From Sphingobacteriia bacterium (lineage in GTDB: Bacteria > Bacteroidota > Bacteroidia > Chitinophagales > Chitinophagaceae), in assembly GCA_004294135.1 (NCBI GenBank), contig RDZY01000025.1, positions 1 through 51,635 of the forward strand: a stretch of DNA of 51,635 nucleotides, given 5' to 3'. Below the pieces are notes generated by a model, which saw nothing but the letters and a program-made list of their open reading frames with translations, was not told where the DNA came from and ran no database searches. Positions 36,838-45,399 of this stretch are shown piece after piece. Both the position numbers and the translations under genes were made by a program. Every line of letters begins with the position of its first letter. The first letter of the stretch is position 1.

Positions 36838-37335
36838 TTATAGGTTGGAATAATATTGTTGGGTAAATTCTTTCAACTTTATTTTAATGCGGTTCATTTT
36901 CACAGCAATATTGTTGGCAGTAATTCCAATGGTCTCGCTGATTTCTGCATAGCTATAATCCTCTAGATAAAGCATTACAATGGCTTTGTCAATTTTAGAA
37001 AGATCACCAATGGCAGCATACATAGCTTTGGTTTGTGCTTCAATTGGGTCTTGTTCATTGTTAATAATGTCTGGAATATTATCTGTAGAATAAATAAAAG
37101 CAGTTTTCTTTTCTTTTCTAAAAAAGGTAATGGCTGTATTTAATGCAACCCGATAAAGCCAAGTAGAAAATTTAGCTTCTCCTCTAAAATTTCCATAGGC
37201 TTTCCAGGCTTGGAGGGTAATTTCTTGAAAAAGATCTTCTTTGTCCGTATGAGAATCCATGTATAGATTGCATACCTTATGTACAATCTTTTGGTGTTCA
37301 TTTAGAAGCTGAATAAATGCTTTTTCTACAGTCAT
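36838..37335 (-). CDS. ECF-type sigma-70 family RNA polymerase sigma factor
   Basis: The 165-residue protein has region 2 (DKEDLFQEITLQAWKAYGNF, FSTWLYRVALNTAITFFRK) and region 4 (LSKIDKAIVMLYLEDYSYAEISETIGITANNIAVKMNR), with the helix-turn-helix in the last. No extra domains. ECF sigma factors redirect RNA polymerase to stress or envelope genes. The membrane protein 10 bases downstream is the likely partner. No TAnnTTTG promoter is seen upstream, which fits autoregulation through a different promoter type, though this is only a guess. Confidence 0.9.
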   Translation of the reverse strand: MTVEKAFIQLLNEHQKIVHKVCNLYMDSHTDKEDLFQEITLQAWKAYGNFRGEAKFSTWLYRVALNTAITFFRKEKKTAFIYSTDNIPDIINNEQDPIEAQTKAMYAAIGDLSKIDKAIVMLYLEDYSYAEISETIGITANNIAVKMNRIKIKLKEFTQQYYSNL

Positions 37336-37583
37336 GCAAGCGTGAAATTATTATTTTATCGGGTATTTGTAGTTTTACTTGATAATGATACAAAAAAGGC
37401 GACTGATAAATATCAAATAACCTGCCTTAGTCTATATTTAAATATTAGTATCTACTCTCTGGAAAATATTACAATCTATTTTGTGCGGGGGTGGAATAAA
37501 TATGTATTAACAGCGCGACTTACCTATGCTTATTGTTCAAATACAAAAAGTTTGAGTAAATTCATACAATTATTCTATTTAAA

Positions 37584-38540
37584 ATGCTCACGAGAAGCCA
37601 AATTATTCTATTAATACTTATTGTTCTCCTAATTGGAGCTATGATTGGATTTGCTGTTTCAGAATTTTTTTTTTCAAAGGTAGATTCCAAAGAATTGGTA
37701 GTTCAAAAAGTGCAGTCAACTCTAAAATCTAGTCCTATCATTGCTGCTGCTACAATTATTGACAGTTCATTGCAAGTACAGAAACCCAAACAGCTTGAAG
37801 TAGTTGCGCCTGATTCTACTGCAGAAACAGTTCAGGAAAAGCCAAATAAGGTTTCGGTAGAACAGGAGGTTCACCCAATAAAGTTGATTGAGCAGTTGCC
37901 ATACCAGCCTGAAATTATTACGCGCAAAGCAGTAATAAAAAAACTCGTTGAGCCGCTACTAAATACTGCTGAAAAAAATGTTTTTCGTGAGATTGATAGG
38001 AGTAGCCAAGCCGTACATTCTTCGGAAAAACTTTCTGCTTCAACTGCTGCACAAATACGACCTATTTATAATAATTATAATGGAGATGATAGTATTGGAG
38101 CAGATGGACAAATTGTGTTGGATGGAGATGAGTATACTATTAATCCACGGCCATTGAAACGAAAAAAAACAAGCGATAATAATAATGGTTTGCGACAAGA
38201 AACCTATACCTATTACAGATCAACTACCAATAGAATTCAACCTACTAATGAAAAAAATACTAACTCAAAATCAGTAGAACCTGTGCTTTCATTTATTGGC
38301 ACTTTATTAAATGGAAAGGCCAATGGATATGGGGTTGGTACTTATGCAAATGGGAATACTTATAAAGGGAATTGGAGAGATAATTCTAAAGAAGGTTACG
38401 GCACTTATATTTGGAAAAATGGGCAGGAATATAGGGGCAGCTATAAAAATGATTTGCGGAATGGGTATGGTAAAATGTACAATAAATCGGGTCAACTGAT
38501 TCAAGAAGGTTATTGGGAAAACGATGTTTATATAAAATAA
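37584..38540 (+). CDS. MORN-repeat protein with N-terminal membrane anchor
   Basis: One transmembrane helix (about residues 8-30, IILLILIVLLIGAMIGFAVS) is followed by a long, poorly ordered region with Glu, Pro and Lys (about 35-235). The C-terminus has three MORN repeats (about 240-318: GYGVGTYANGNTYKGNW, GYGTYIWKNGQEYRGSY, GYGKMYNKSGQLIQEGYW). MORN repeats bind lipids or proteins and are common in Bacteroidota membrane proteins; the job here is unknown. It diverges from the ECF sigma factor, with 248 bases between, and could be its target. Confidence 0.8.
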   Translation: MLTRSQIILLILIVLLIGAMIGFAVSEFFFSKVDSKELVVQKVQSTLKSSPIIAAATIIDSSLQVQKPKQLEVVAPDSTAETVQEKPNKVSVEQEVHPIKLIEQLPYQPEIITRKAVIKKLVEPLLNTAEKNVFREIDRSSQAVHSSEKLSASTAAQIRPIYNNYNGDDSIGADGQIVLDGDEYTINPRPLKRKKTSDNNNGLRQETYTYYRSTTNRIQPTNEKNTNSKSVEPVLSFIGTLLNGKANGYGVGTYANGNTYKGNWRDNSKEGYGTYIWKNGQEYRGSYKNDLRNGYGKMYNKSGQLIQEGYWENDVYIK

Positions 38541-38560
38541 CCCGGAGCATGCCCCGGGTT
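38539..38560 (-). terminator. Hairpin between MORN and Hsp20 genes, likely terminator for hsp20
   Basis: AACCCGG (38539-38545) pairs with CCGGGTT (38554-38560). On the minus strand it is followed by TTATTTTATATAAA, which is T-rich, so it best fits the end of the hsp20 transcript. On the plus strand there is no T-tract. Confidence 0.5.
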
Positions 38561-38591
38561 AATAAACCAAACCAACTTCCATAACCTAATT

Positions 38592-39011
38592 CTATACAAT
38601 GGTAATTTGTGTAGGCGCAGATTTTAGCTGTTCTTTTTTTGGCAAGAGTATTTTCAATACACCATTTTCATAACGTGCTTGGATGCCTTCGGTATTAATT
38701 TTGTCATCTACGGTAAAGCTTCTTTTGAAACTCTTATAAGTGAATTCCCTGCGCACTGTCTTGTAGTTCTTTTCTTCGGGCAGTTCCTTGCGCTCATAAG
38801 AAATGGTGAGAATCCCTTTGTCAACATTCAGCATAAAGTCCTCCTTATTTCTTCCAGGCGCATTCAGTTCTAAATGATATGCGTCGTCTGTTTCGTGAAT
38901 ATTCACTGAAGCAGTTGGATAACCCTGCTGGCTGTCTCGCCCCCATGAAGCTGGAAAACCATTGAATAATTCGTCCAACAAGCTAATCGGATTGTTTTTT
39001 AGTTGTGTCAT
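38592..39011 (-). CDS. Hsp20/alpha-crystallin family small heat-shock protein
   Basis: The 139-residue protein has a short N-terminus (LLDELFNGFPASW) and an alpha-crystallin domain (about 30-125) with VNIHETDDAYHLELNAPGR, GILTISYERKEL, and the ENGVLKILLPKK signature. The C-terminal ITIV provides the I-x-I/V motif used in oligomer formation. It is an ATP-independent holdase for unfolded proteins. The upstream 207 bases hold only AT-rich DNA with no clear heat-shock operator. Confidence 0.92.
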   Translation of the reverse strand: MTQLKNNPISLLDELFNGFPASWGRDSQQGYPTASVNIHETDDAYHLELNAPGRNKEDFMLNVDKGILTISYERKELPEEKNYKTVRREFTYKSFKRSFTVDDKINTEGIQARYENGVLKILLPKKEQLKSAPTQITIV

Positions 39012-39191
39012 CTTTATTTTTTTTAGTGATTGAATGATAAATATTGGTTTTCAAACTATATACCAACTGAATTTTTATGGTATAATGACAGATGAAAAAA
39101 CAAAAAAAAGACATTTTGTCTGTATTTAAAATTATTAACTGACATTTAGGCTGTTTTAATTTGGTATTAGGATTGATTTAAAGCTTTTATG

Positions 39192-39199
39192 TATATTTG
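39192..39199 (+). promoter_or_regulatory. Putative promoter of the bacilliredoxin gene
   Basis: TATATTTG is an exact TAnnTTTG match, 19 bases before ATG 39219. A TTG at 39173-39175 lies 16 bases upstream, slightly short of the usual spacing. Confidence 0.5.
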
Positions 39200-39218
39200 C
39201 ATTCTAAATAAGTGAGTA

Positions 39219-39635
39219 ATGTATCCAGCGGAAATTGTACTGCCGATGAAAGCAGAATTAACAGATGAAGGTTTTAGTGAGTTGGTATCTGCAACGCAGG
39301 TTGACGATACTTTAAAGTCGGAAGGAACTACATTGGTGGTAATTAACTCGGTTTGTGGTTGTGCCGCAGGTACGTGTAGGCCTGGCGTTTTAATGGCGGT
39401 TCAGAATGCCGAAAAGCGTCCAAATCGTTTGGTAACAAGCTTTGCAGGCTTTGATATTGAAGCAGTAAATAAGTTCAGAGAATATATGTTGCCACACCCG
39501 CCATCATCACCCGCCATTGCATTGTTTAAAGACGGTGAATTGGTAAGTATGGTAGAGCGGCATCAAATTGAAGGCAGGCCAGCACAGGTAATTGCACAGC
39601 ATTTGATTTCAGTATTTAACGAATTTTGTAATTAA
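39219..39635 (+). CDS. BrxA/BrxB family bacilliredoxin
   Basis: The 138-residue protein has a thioredoxin-like fold with the CGC motif at C46-G47-C48 (VCGCAAGTCRPGV), plus C53, as in YphP/YqiW. Bacilliredoxins remove bacillithiol from S-bacillithiolated proteins. The gene bshB1 at 44624 indicates the organism makes bacillithiol, which supports this role. Stand-alone gene with its own promoter and a strong terminator. Confidence 0.93.
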   Translation: MYPAEIVLPMKAELTDEGFSELVSATQVDDTLKSEGTTLVVINSVCGCAAGTCRPGVLMAVQNAEKRPNRLVTSFAGFDIEAVNKFREYMLPHPPSSPAIALFKDGELVSMVERHQIEGRPAQVIAQHLISVFNEFCN

Positions 39636-39673
39636 TTTTTCGTAACTTGTTTTTAGATGGGTTAGTAAGTACG

Positions 39674-39703
39674 GGCCTCACAATTGTGAGGCCTTAATTT
39701 TTT
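39674..39703 (+). terminator. Intrinsic terminator after the bacilliredoxin gene
   Basis: A perfect 20-base palindrome (39674-39693, arms GGCCTCACAA and TTGTGAGGCC) is followed by TTAATTTTTT. Confidence 0.88.
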
Positions 39704-39752
39704 CATATTTTCTGGCTAACATTGCAAATAAATTGTATTAATTTTCTTCCCC

Positions 39753-40898
39753 ATGTATCCTAATTTATACTACGCATTCAAAGATATTTTTGGAATTGAA
39801 ATCAGTGGACTGAAGCTGATTAATAGTTTTGGATTTTTTGTGGCTCTCTCCTTTATTGCATCTGCTTGGGTGCTTACGATGGAATTGCGTAGAAAGCAGG
39901 GACAGGGACTTTTTACTTATACCGAAGAAAAAATAATGATCGGCGAGCCTGCAGGTTTTTCTGAATTACTGATTAATGGGCTGCTCGGTTTTATTTTTGG
40001 ATACAAAATTATAGGTGCATTCACCATACCCAATGCGCTGAACAATCCACAATCCTTTATCCTTTCTACAGAAGGAAATTTACTGACTGGAATGTTGGTC
40101 GCCTTAATTTTTGGGGCACTGAAATGGTGGGAAAAAAGGAAAGAACAATTGGATCAGCCTTCGGAACGTACGGTGCGCATTTGGCCTCATGATAGAGTAG
40201 GGGATATTGTTATTTATGCTGCTGTATTCGGGTTTTTAGGAGCTAAAATATTTCACAACCTAGAGAATTGGAAGGAGTTTAGTGCAGATCCAATTGGCTC
40301 ACTTATTTCTTTTAGTGGGTTAACCTTCTACGGTGGATTAATATGCGCAGGTGCAGCTATTCTATGGTATGCAAAAAAACATAAAATTTCCATTATTCAT
40401 TTATTAGATGCTTTTGCCCCTACGATGATGTTTGCCTACGCTTTTGGAAGGGTTGGCTGCCAAGTAAGTGGCGACGGAGATTGGGGTATTGTAAACATTC
40501 ATCCCAAACCATTCAGCTGGTTGCCCGATATATTCTGGGCCTACACTTATCCCAATAATGTATTGGGTGATGGCATTCCCATTCCAGGCTGTACTGGACA
40601 GTTCTGTACTCAATTACCACTGCCTGTTTATCCCACACCTTTGTACGAAATAATCATTTGCTTTATCCTTTTTGGACTCTTATGGTACTTGCGTAAGAAA
40701 ATAAAAATAGCGGGACAGCTATTTAGTATCTACTTAATTTTAAATGGACTAGAGCGATTTTTCATTGAAAAAATAAGGGTAAATACCAAATACGACCTTC
40801 CGCTGAATCCCACACAAGCAGAACTGATTTCCTTCTCACTCATCCTTTTAGGGCTGGGTTTATTCCTCTATTGTAGAAAGTTAAAAGTAAAGTGTTAA
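39753..40898 (+). CDS. lgt: Prolipoprotein diacylglyceryl transferase
   Basis: Adds diacylglycerol from phosphatidylglycerol to the lipobox cysteine of prolipoproteins in the inner membrane. Seven or so hydrophobic segments are visible. Key motifs are SGLTFYGGLICAG (about 188-200), AYAFGRVGCQVSGDGDWG (about 226-243), PLPVYPTPLYE (about 288) and GLERFFIEKIRVN (about 333). Length 381 is longer than the E. coli enzyme (about 290), with an extra segment near residues 60-130 that is usual in Bacteroidota. Stands alone; upstream TAACATTG (39717-39724) is a one-mismatch promoter. Confidence 0.92.
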   Translation: MYPNLYYAFKDIFGIEISGLKLINSFGFFVALSFIASAWVLTMELRRKQGQGLFTYTEEKIMIGEPAGFSELLINGLLGFIFGYKIIGAFTIPNALNNPQSFILSTEGNLLTGMLVALIFGALKWWEKRKEQLDQPSERTVRIWPHDRVGDIVIYAAVFGFLGAKIFHNLENWKEFSADPIGSLISFSGLTFYGGLICAGAAILWYAKKHKISIIHLLDAFAPTMMFAYAFGRVGCQVSGDGDWGIVNIHPKPFSWLPDIFWAYTYPNNVLGDGIPIPGCTGQFCTQLPLPVYPTPLYEIIICFILFGLLWYLRKKIKIAGQLFSIYLILNGLERFFIEKIRVNTKYDLPLNPTQAELISFSLILLGLGLFLYCRKLKVKC

Positions 40899-41010
40899 AA
40901 GTTACAAGTAGCGTTATTCTTCAATCTTACTCATTTTTCCTAATTCATTTTAACCTTTTATATTGAAATAATACCGTTCATGCTAAAACAATGTACTATG
41001 TAAAACACGG

Positions 41011-41053
41011 TAGTTAGTTTTGTCCTGTAATAAATTAAAACAGGAACTAACTA
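41011..41053. promoter_or_regulatory. Inverted repeat overlapping a promoter before the TonB-type receptor
   Basis: The left arm TAGTTAGTT-TTG-TCCTG (41011-41027) matches the inverted right arm CAGGAACTAACTA (41041-41053), with a 3-base bulge and 13-base spacer. TAGTTTTG (41015-41022), an exact TAnnTTTG element, lies inside the left arm. This layout fits a repressor or activator site more than an RNA hairpin, since the left arm would be upstream of the transcription start. Regulator unknown. Confidence 0.45.
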
Positions 41054-41065
41054 AATACGTGGAAA

Positions 41066-43522
41066 ATGAAAAAATGGATTAAAAATGCCTTTATGTTGAG
41101 TTTTATTGCCGCTTCTACTGCTGCAACCGCTCAACAAAATGCCGATCAAATTGTCGGAAAATTAATGTCAGACCAGAAACCAGTCGAGTCCGTACTGGTA
41201 AGTCTCCTCAAAGCCAAAGATTCTTCCATAGTCAAAACAGCCATTACCGATAAAAATGGCTTTTATTCATTTCCTAAAATGGCCAATGGCAATTATTTAC
41301 TTTCAGCTAGTTTGGTAGGTTACCAGAAACTGTATAGTGAAATTTTTGTATTGAACGGCGGGAACGATTTAGTGGTTAAAAATTTACAAATAGTAGCTGC
41401 TGCCAAAGAATTGACAGAAGTATCTGTTAATTCTAAAAAACCTTTGATTGAACAAAAATTAGATAGAACCATCGTTAATGTAGAAGCTTCAGTAACCAAT
41501 GTTGGAGCTACTGCATTAGAAGTATTAGAAAAATCTCCAGGTATTACGGTAGACAAAGACGGCAATATCAGTTTAAAAGGAAAAGATGGAGTTGTGGTTT
41601 ATATGGATGGCAGACCCACTTATTTATCGGGTCCTGACCTGGCTAATTTGTTACGCAATATGCAAAGTAGTCAGCTCGATCAGATTGAAATTATGACCAA
41701 TCCTCCTGCTCGTTATGATGCAGCGGGTAATGCTGGCATCATTAATATAAAGACTAAAAAGACAAAGATTTTTGGATTTAACGGCAGTGTAAACATCGGT
41801 TATGGTCAAGGTATATACAGCAGGAATAACCAAAGTGTTAACCTGAATTACCGTAAAAATAAAATCAATGTTTTTGGTAATATCAGCAGAAATGAACGCC
41901 TTGGATTTCAGGATATTAATATTGCTCGCCGTTTTATTGATAATAATACCAATAAAGTGGTTTCTTTTTTTGAGCAAGTAAATACCAAAAAAAATTACAA
42001 TGATTCTTATAATGGAAAAATTGGAGTTGATTATTTTGCGTCAAAAAACACTACAATTGGTATCGTATTAAATGGCTTTGATAATGCTGGAACCGATCAT
42101 TCTGGTGGAGATATAAATATCTTTAATGCACAATATATTTTAGCAAATAAAACAATTGCTGTGAGTGAAAGCAGGGATAATTGGAAAAATTTTAGTGCCA
42201 ATTTCAATATTCGTCGCGTTATAGATACTACTGGAAAAGAATTGAGTTTTGATGCCGACTATCTTACCTATGATGGCACCAACAATATTTCATTGAACAA
42301 TGCATATTTTAATACCAATGGTCAGCCCATTGCAAAATCAGATAGCCTTTTGGGCGATTTACCACAACAGATTCATATTTACAGTGCAAAACTGGATTAT
42401 ATTCATCCCCTAAAAAAAGGAGCTAAGTTTGAAGCAGGATTAAAATCGAGCTATGTTACAACAGACGCAAATGCGATATATGATACCCTTTTTAATGGAG
42501 TTAAAATGCGCGACTTCAGCAGGAGCAATCATTTTGTTTACAAAGAAAATATCAATGCAGCATACGCCAATTACAGTCGCCCTTTAAGTACCAAATGGAG
42601 TATGCAACTGGGTGTGCGACTAGAGCATACAGCAGCAAAAGGAGATCAACGCACTACTAATATTCAGTTTGAAAGAAACTATGTACAAGTATTTCCAACT
42701 GCATATTTTCAATACACGGCCAATAAGAGCAATAGTTTTGTGTTGAATTATGGAAGAAGAATCAGACGTCCCGATTACCAAAGTCTAAATCCTTTTGTAG
42801 AATTTTTAGACCGCTATACTTATGAGCAGGGAAACCCATATTTGAAACCACAATTCAGTCACAATATAGAACTGAGTCACACTTTCAAAGGGTTTTTAAC
42901 AACCACAATCAACTATACCAATACAACGGATATTATGCAGCAGGTATTGATTCAGGATGATAAAAAGAATGAAACATTTATCCGCAATGAAAATATTGCA
43001 ACACAGCGTCAGTATGGACTTTCAATTAATGCTTTTAATCAGTATACAAAATGGTGGAGTGGCAATATTTATATGAATGTATTCAACAATAAGTTTGATG
43101 GAATGATTAGCAATAACCCAGTAACCCTATCCGCTACCACTGCAGTTATTAATATCACTCAACAATTTAAATTCAAAAAAGGATGGGCCGCTGAATTAAG
43201 TGGATTTTACCGCACACAAGGCTTGGAAGGCATATTCAATATTAATCCTTTTGGTATCATTAATATGGGTTTTAGCAAACAGGTATTAAAGAATAAGGGT
43301 TCTATTAGGGTGAATGTGAGAGATATACTATGGTCGCAAAGAATAAAAGGGGCTAGTAAGTATGGAAATGTAGATGTTAATTTTCAACAGTTAAACGACA
43401 ACCGTATTGCCAGTATCAGCTTTACCTATCGTTTTAGCAAGGGTAAAACCGCTGCTAGTCAACGTAAACGTGGTGGTGCAGAAGATGAACAGAGCAGGGT
43501 TGGAGTGGGTTCAGGTAGATAA
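41066..43522 (+). CDS. Outer-membrane beta-barrel (TonB-receptor-like) protein with carboxypeptidase-like domain
   Basis: The signal peptide MKKWIKNAFMLSFIAASTAATAQ is followed by a carboxypeptidase-regulatory-like domain (IVGKLMSDQKPVESVLVSLLK, about 28-110). The plug-like region has LEVLEKSPGITVDKDGNISLKG and VVYMDGRPTYLSG (about 150-195), then IMTNPPARYDAAGNAGIINIK, typical of the OMP_b-brl_3 family rather than SusC. The barrel's final strand ends ISFTYRFSKG. Unusually, about 25 charged, Gly-rich residues follow that strand (KTAASQRKRGG..., ending VGSGR), so the usual C-terminal aromatic is not last. Single gene with an operator-like repeat upstream and a terminator downstream. Substrate unknown. 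Confidence 0.88.
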   Translation: MKKWIKNAFMLSFIAASTAATAQQNADQIVGKLMSDQKPVESVLVSLLKAKDSSIVKTAITDKNGFYSFPKMANGNYLLSASLVGYQKLYSEIFVLNGGNDLVVKNLQIVAAAKELTEVSVNSKKPLIEQKLDRTIVNVEASVTNVGATALEVLEKSPGITVDKDGNISLKGKDGVVVYMDGRPTYLSGPDLANLLRNMQSSQLDQIEIMTNPPARYDAAGNAGIINIKTKKTKIFGFNGSVNIGYGQGIYSRNNQSVNLNYRKNKINVFGNISRNERLGFQDINIARRFIDNNTNKVVSFFEQVNTKKNYNDSYNGKIGVDYFASKNTTIGIVLNGFDNAGTDHSGGDINIFNAQYILANKTIAVSESRDNWKNFSANFNIRRVIDTTGKELSFDADYLTYDGTNNISLNNAYFNTNGQPIAKSDSLLGDLPQQIHIYSAKLDYIHPLKKGAKFEAGLKSSYVTTDANAIYDTLFNGVKMRDFSRSNHFVYKENINAAYANYSRPLSTKWSMQLGVRLEHTAAKGDQRTTNIQFERNYVQVFPTAYFQYTANKSNSFVLNYGRRIRRPDYQSLNPFVEFLDRYTYEQGNPYLKPQFSHNIELSHTFKGFLTTTINYTNTTDIMQQVLIQDDKKNETFIRNENIATQRQYGLSINAFNQYTKWWSGNIYMNVFNNKFDGMISNNPVTLSATTAVINITQQFKFKKGWAAELSGFYRTQGLEGIFNINPFGIINMGFSKQVLKNKGSIRVNVRDILWSQRIKGASKYGNVDVNFQQLNDNRIASISFTYRFSKGKTAASQRKRGGAEDEQSRVGVGSGR

Positions 43523-43547
43523 GTTTTTTCTCATGTAGTAATACAAC

Positions 43548-43577
43548 GGCCCTGGTTTCTACTGGGGCCTTTTATTT
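43548..43577 (+). terminator. Intrinsic terminator after the TonB-type receptor
   Basis: GGCCC (43548-43552) pairs with GGGCC (43565-43569), extended by weaker pairs, then TTTTATTTT. Confidence 0.75.
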
Positions 43578-43676
43578 TACCTTCAAGATTGGTTCAAAAT
43601 TCATTGTTCTGCAATCATCGTTCAAAAAACGCGTTACTCTTCTTCCAATTAAGTACTTTTACAAAAATTATTTCTC

Positions 43677-44168
43677 ATGCCTTCATTTGATATTGCCAGT
43701 TCGGTGGACTTACAAATACTAGATAATGCTATCAATACTGTGAAAAAAGAAATCGCTACTCGATACGACTTTAGGGATACATCAGTGAAGGTAGAACTCA
43801 ATAAAAAAGATTTTGTTATTTCCTTGGAAGTCAACAGTGATATGCAAATGAAACAATTGATTGATGTGCTGATCAGTCGCTCTATGAAACAAGGTATTGA
43901 CGGAAGTGCTTTCGACTTTAGTAAAGACGCTTATCCCAGTGGCAAAGTGGTGAAAAAAGAAGTGTCTGTAAGAAATGGACTGAAGCAGGAAGATGCTAAA
44001 AAAATAGTTAAAATGATTAAGGATGGTGGCTATAAAGTGCAGGCAGCTATCATGGATGATATCATTCGGGTTACGGCTAAGAAAATTGACGATTTACAGG
44101 AAGTAATTGCCAAATGCAAGACAGGAAGCTTCGATATTCCGCTTCAATTTGTGAATATGAAGGGCTAA
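43677..44168 (+). CDS. YajQ-family nucleotide-binding protein
   Basis: The 163-residue protein fits YajQ (DUF520): MPSFDIASSVDLQILDNAIN, EIATRYDFRDTSVKVEL, and the C-terminal VQAAIMDDIIRVTAKKIDDLQEVI and FDIPLQFVNMKG. Two ferredoxin-like halves are expected. Some members bind cyclic di-GMP and act with transcription factors; others bind RNA or ATP. No GGDEF/EAL gene is near, so the ligand here is not known. Stand-alone gene. Confidence 0.92.
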   Translation: MPSFDIASSVDLQILDNAINTVKKEIATRYDFRDTSVKVELNKKDFVISLEVNSDMQMKQLIDVLISRSMKQGIDGSAFDFSKDAYPSGKVVKKEVSVRNGLKQEDAKKIVKMIKDGGYKVQAAIMDDIIRVTAKKIDDLQEVIAKCKTGSFDIPLQFVNMKG

Positions 44169-44190
44169 TACCCACTTAGTTCGGTATTAA

Positions 44191-44222
44191 TTTGGTAAAA
44201 ACGGCTAATTGACCTAGTTTCG
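44191..44222 (+). promoter_or_regulatory. Putative promoter of the L31 gene
   Basis: TTTG (44191-44194), 20 bases, then TAGTTTCG (44215-44222), which differs from TAnnTTTG in one base. It lies 54 bases before ATG 44277. Confidence 0.5.
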
Positions 44223-44276
44223 CACTCCAAATTAAATAATCGTACGGCCAAATCCGTACCACCTAAACCAAAAAAT

Positions 44277-44528
44277 ATGAAGCAAGGTATCCATCCAGAA
44301 AGTTATCGTTTTGTTGTGTTCAAAGACATGAGTAATGGTACTTCTTTCGTAAGCAAATCAACCGCCAATACAAAGGAAACCATTGTTTGGGAAGATGGCA
44401 TTGAATATCCTGTTGTGAAATTGGAGATTTCTAATACTTCTCATCCTTTTTATACTGGTAAAAATGTGTTGGTTGATACTGCGGGAAGAATTGATAAGTT
44501 TAAAAAGCGTTACGCAAAAAAAGCATAA
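44277..44528 (+). CDS. rpmE2: Type B large ribosomal subunit protein bL31
   Basis: The 83-residue protein matches type B L31: [41 protein letters not shown], and [10 protein letters not shown] at the end. It has no cysteine, so it cannot hold zinc as type A L31 does. In species with both forms, type B replaces type A under zinc limitation; in Bacteroidota the type B form is usually the only one. Followed by a strong terminator. Confidence 0.95.
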   Translation: MKQGIHPESYRFVVFKDMSNGTSFVSKSTANTKETIVWEDGIEYPVVKLEISNTSHPFYTGKNVLVDTAGRIDKFKKRYAKKA

Positions 44529-44548
44529 TTTATTTTATACTGAATAAG

Positions 44549-44585
44549 AATCCTGCTTCGATTTAATCGAGGCAGGATTTTTTTT
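44549..44585 (+). terminator. Intrinsic terminator after the L31 gene
   Basis: AATCCTGC (44549-44556) pairs with GCAGGATT (44572-44579), with an inner TCGAT/ATCGA stem, followed by a run of T. Confidence 0.88.
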
Positions 44586-44623
44586 GCACTTTCAATGATT
44601 ATCTTTACACCCAATATAAATCT

Positions 44624-45355
44624 ATGCAATTAGATATACTGGCTTTTGGGGTTCATCCGGATGATGTAGAACTGAGTTGTTCTGGAACTTTATTGGCAGC
44701 CTTGGCCCAAGGAAAAAAATGTGGTATTATTGATTTAACCAGAGGCGAACTTGGAACGAGGGGGTCGGCGGAAACTCGTGCAGTAGAAGCCGCTAATGCC
44801 GCTGCTATTTTAGGAGTGCATCACCGTGAAAATCTTGGTATGCCTGATGGTTTTTTTCAACAAGAGGAATCCAACTTGCGTAAAATTATTGAAGTGATTA
44901 GGCGGTTTAAGCCGTCGATTGTATTGGCAAATGCTGCTGAAGATAGACATCCCGATCATGGTAGAAGTGCCAAGTTGGTTGCCGATGCCGCTTTTCTTTC
45001 TGGTCTCAGAAAAATTGTTACACACGATCCCCATAACCAACTCCAAGAGGCTTGGAGGCCCACACAAGTTTTCCATTATATACAGGATCGACTGCTGAAC
45101 CCCAGCTTTGTAATAGATATCAGCGATTATTTTCCTAAAAAAATGGAATCTATTCTGGCTTATACTACCCAGTTTTACAATACCGATTTAAACGAACCGG
45201 AGACCTATATTTCATCGCCTCAATTTTTAGAAACAGTAAAAAGTCGCGATATGCTCATGGGCAAACGCATAGGTGTTGCTTATGGGGAAGGATATATTAC
45301 TGAGAAAACAATTGGCATCACCAGTTTTGATGCATTGGTGCAGATCGTTACATAA
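44624..45355 (+). CDS. bshB1: Bacillithiol biosynthesis deacetylase BshB1
   Basis: Zinc-dependent deacetylase that turns GlcNAc-malate into GlcN-malate, the second step of bacillithiol synthesis. The PIG-L/LmbE fold is clear: HPDD at 11-14 (zinc ligands H11, D14), RGELGTRGSAETR (about 40-52), and HPDH at 109-112 (third zinc ligand H112). BshB1 is preferred over the mycothiol enzyme or general LmbE by phylum and by the bacilliredoxin at 39219. A weak TATCTTTA element lies at 44600-44607. The gene is 44 bases before the putrescine amidase gene. Confidence 0.93.
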   Translation: MQLDILAFGVHPDDVELSCSGTLLAALAQGKKCGIIDLTRGELGTRGSAETRAVEAANAAAILGVHHRENLGMPDGFFQQEESNLRKIIEVIRRFKPSIVLANAAEDRHPDHGRSAKLVADAAFLSGLRKIVTHDPHNQLQEAWRPTQVFHYIQDRLLNPSFVIDISDYFPKKMESILAYTTQFYNTDLNEPETYISSPQFLETVKSRDMLMGKRIGVAYGEGYITEKTIGITSFDALVQIVT

Positions 45356-45399
45356 TAATTGTTGTAACGTGAATTAATCAACGATAATATTTTAAAAAA

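Noticed and set aside
37342..37614. A 90-residue open frame on the + strand between the ECF sigma factor and the MORN gene
   Set aside because: It has no recognisable domain, starts 6 bases from the sigma factor start, overlaps the MORN protein's first codons, and reads like untranslated AT-rich DNA.
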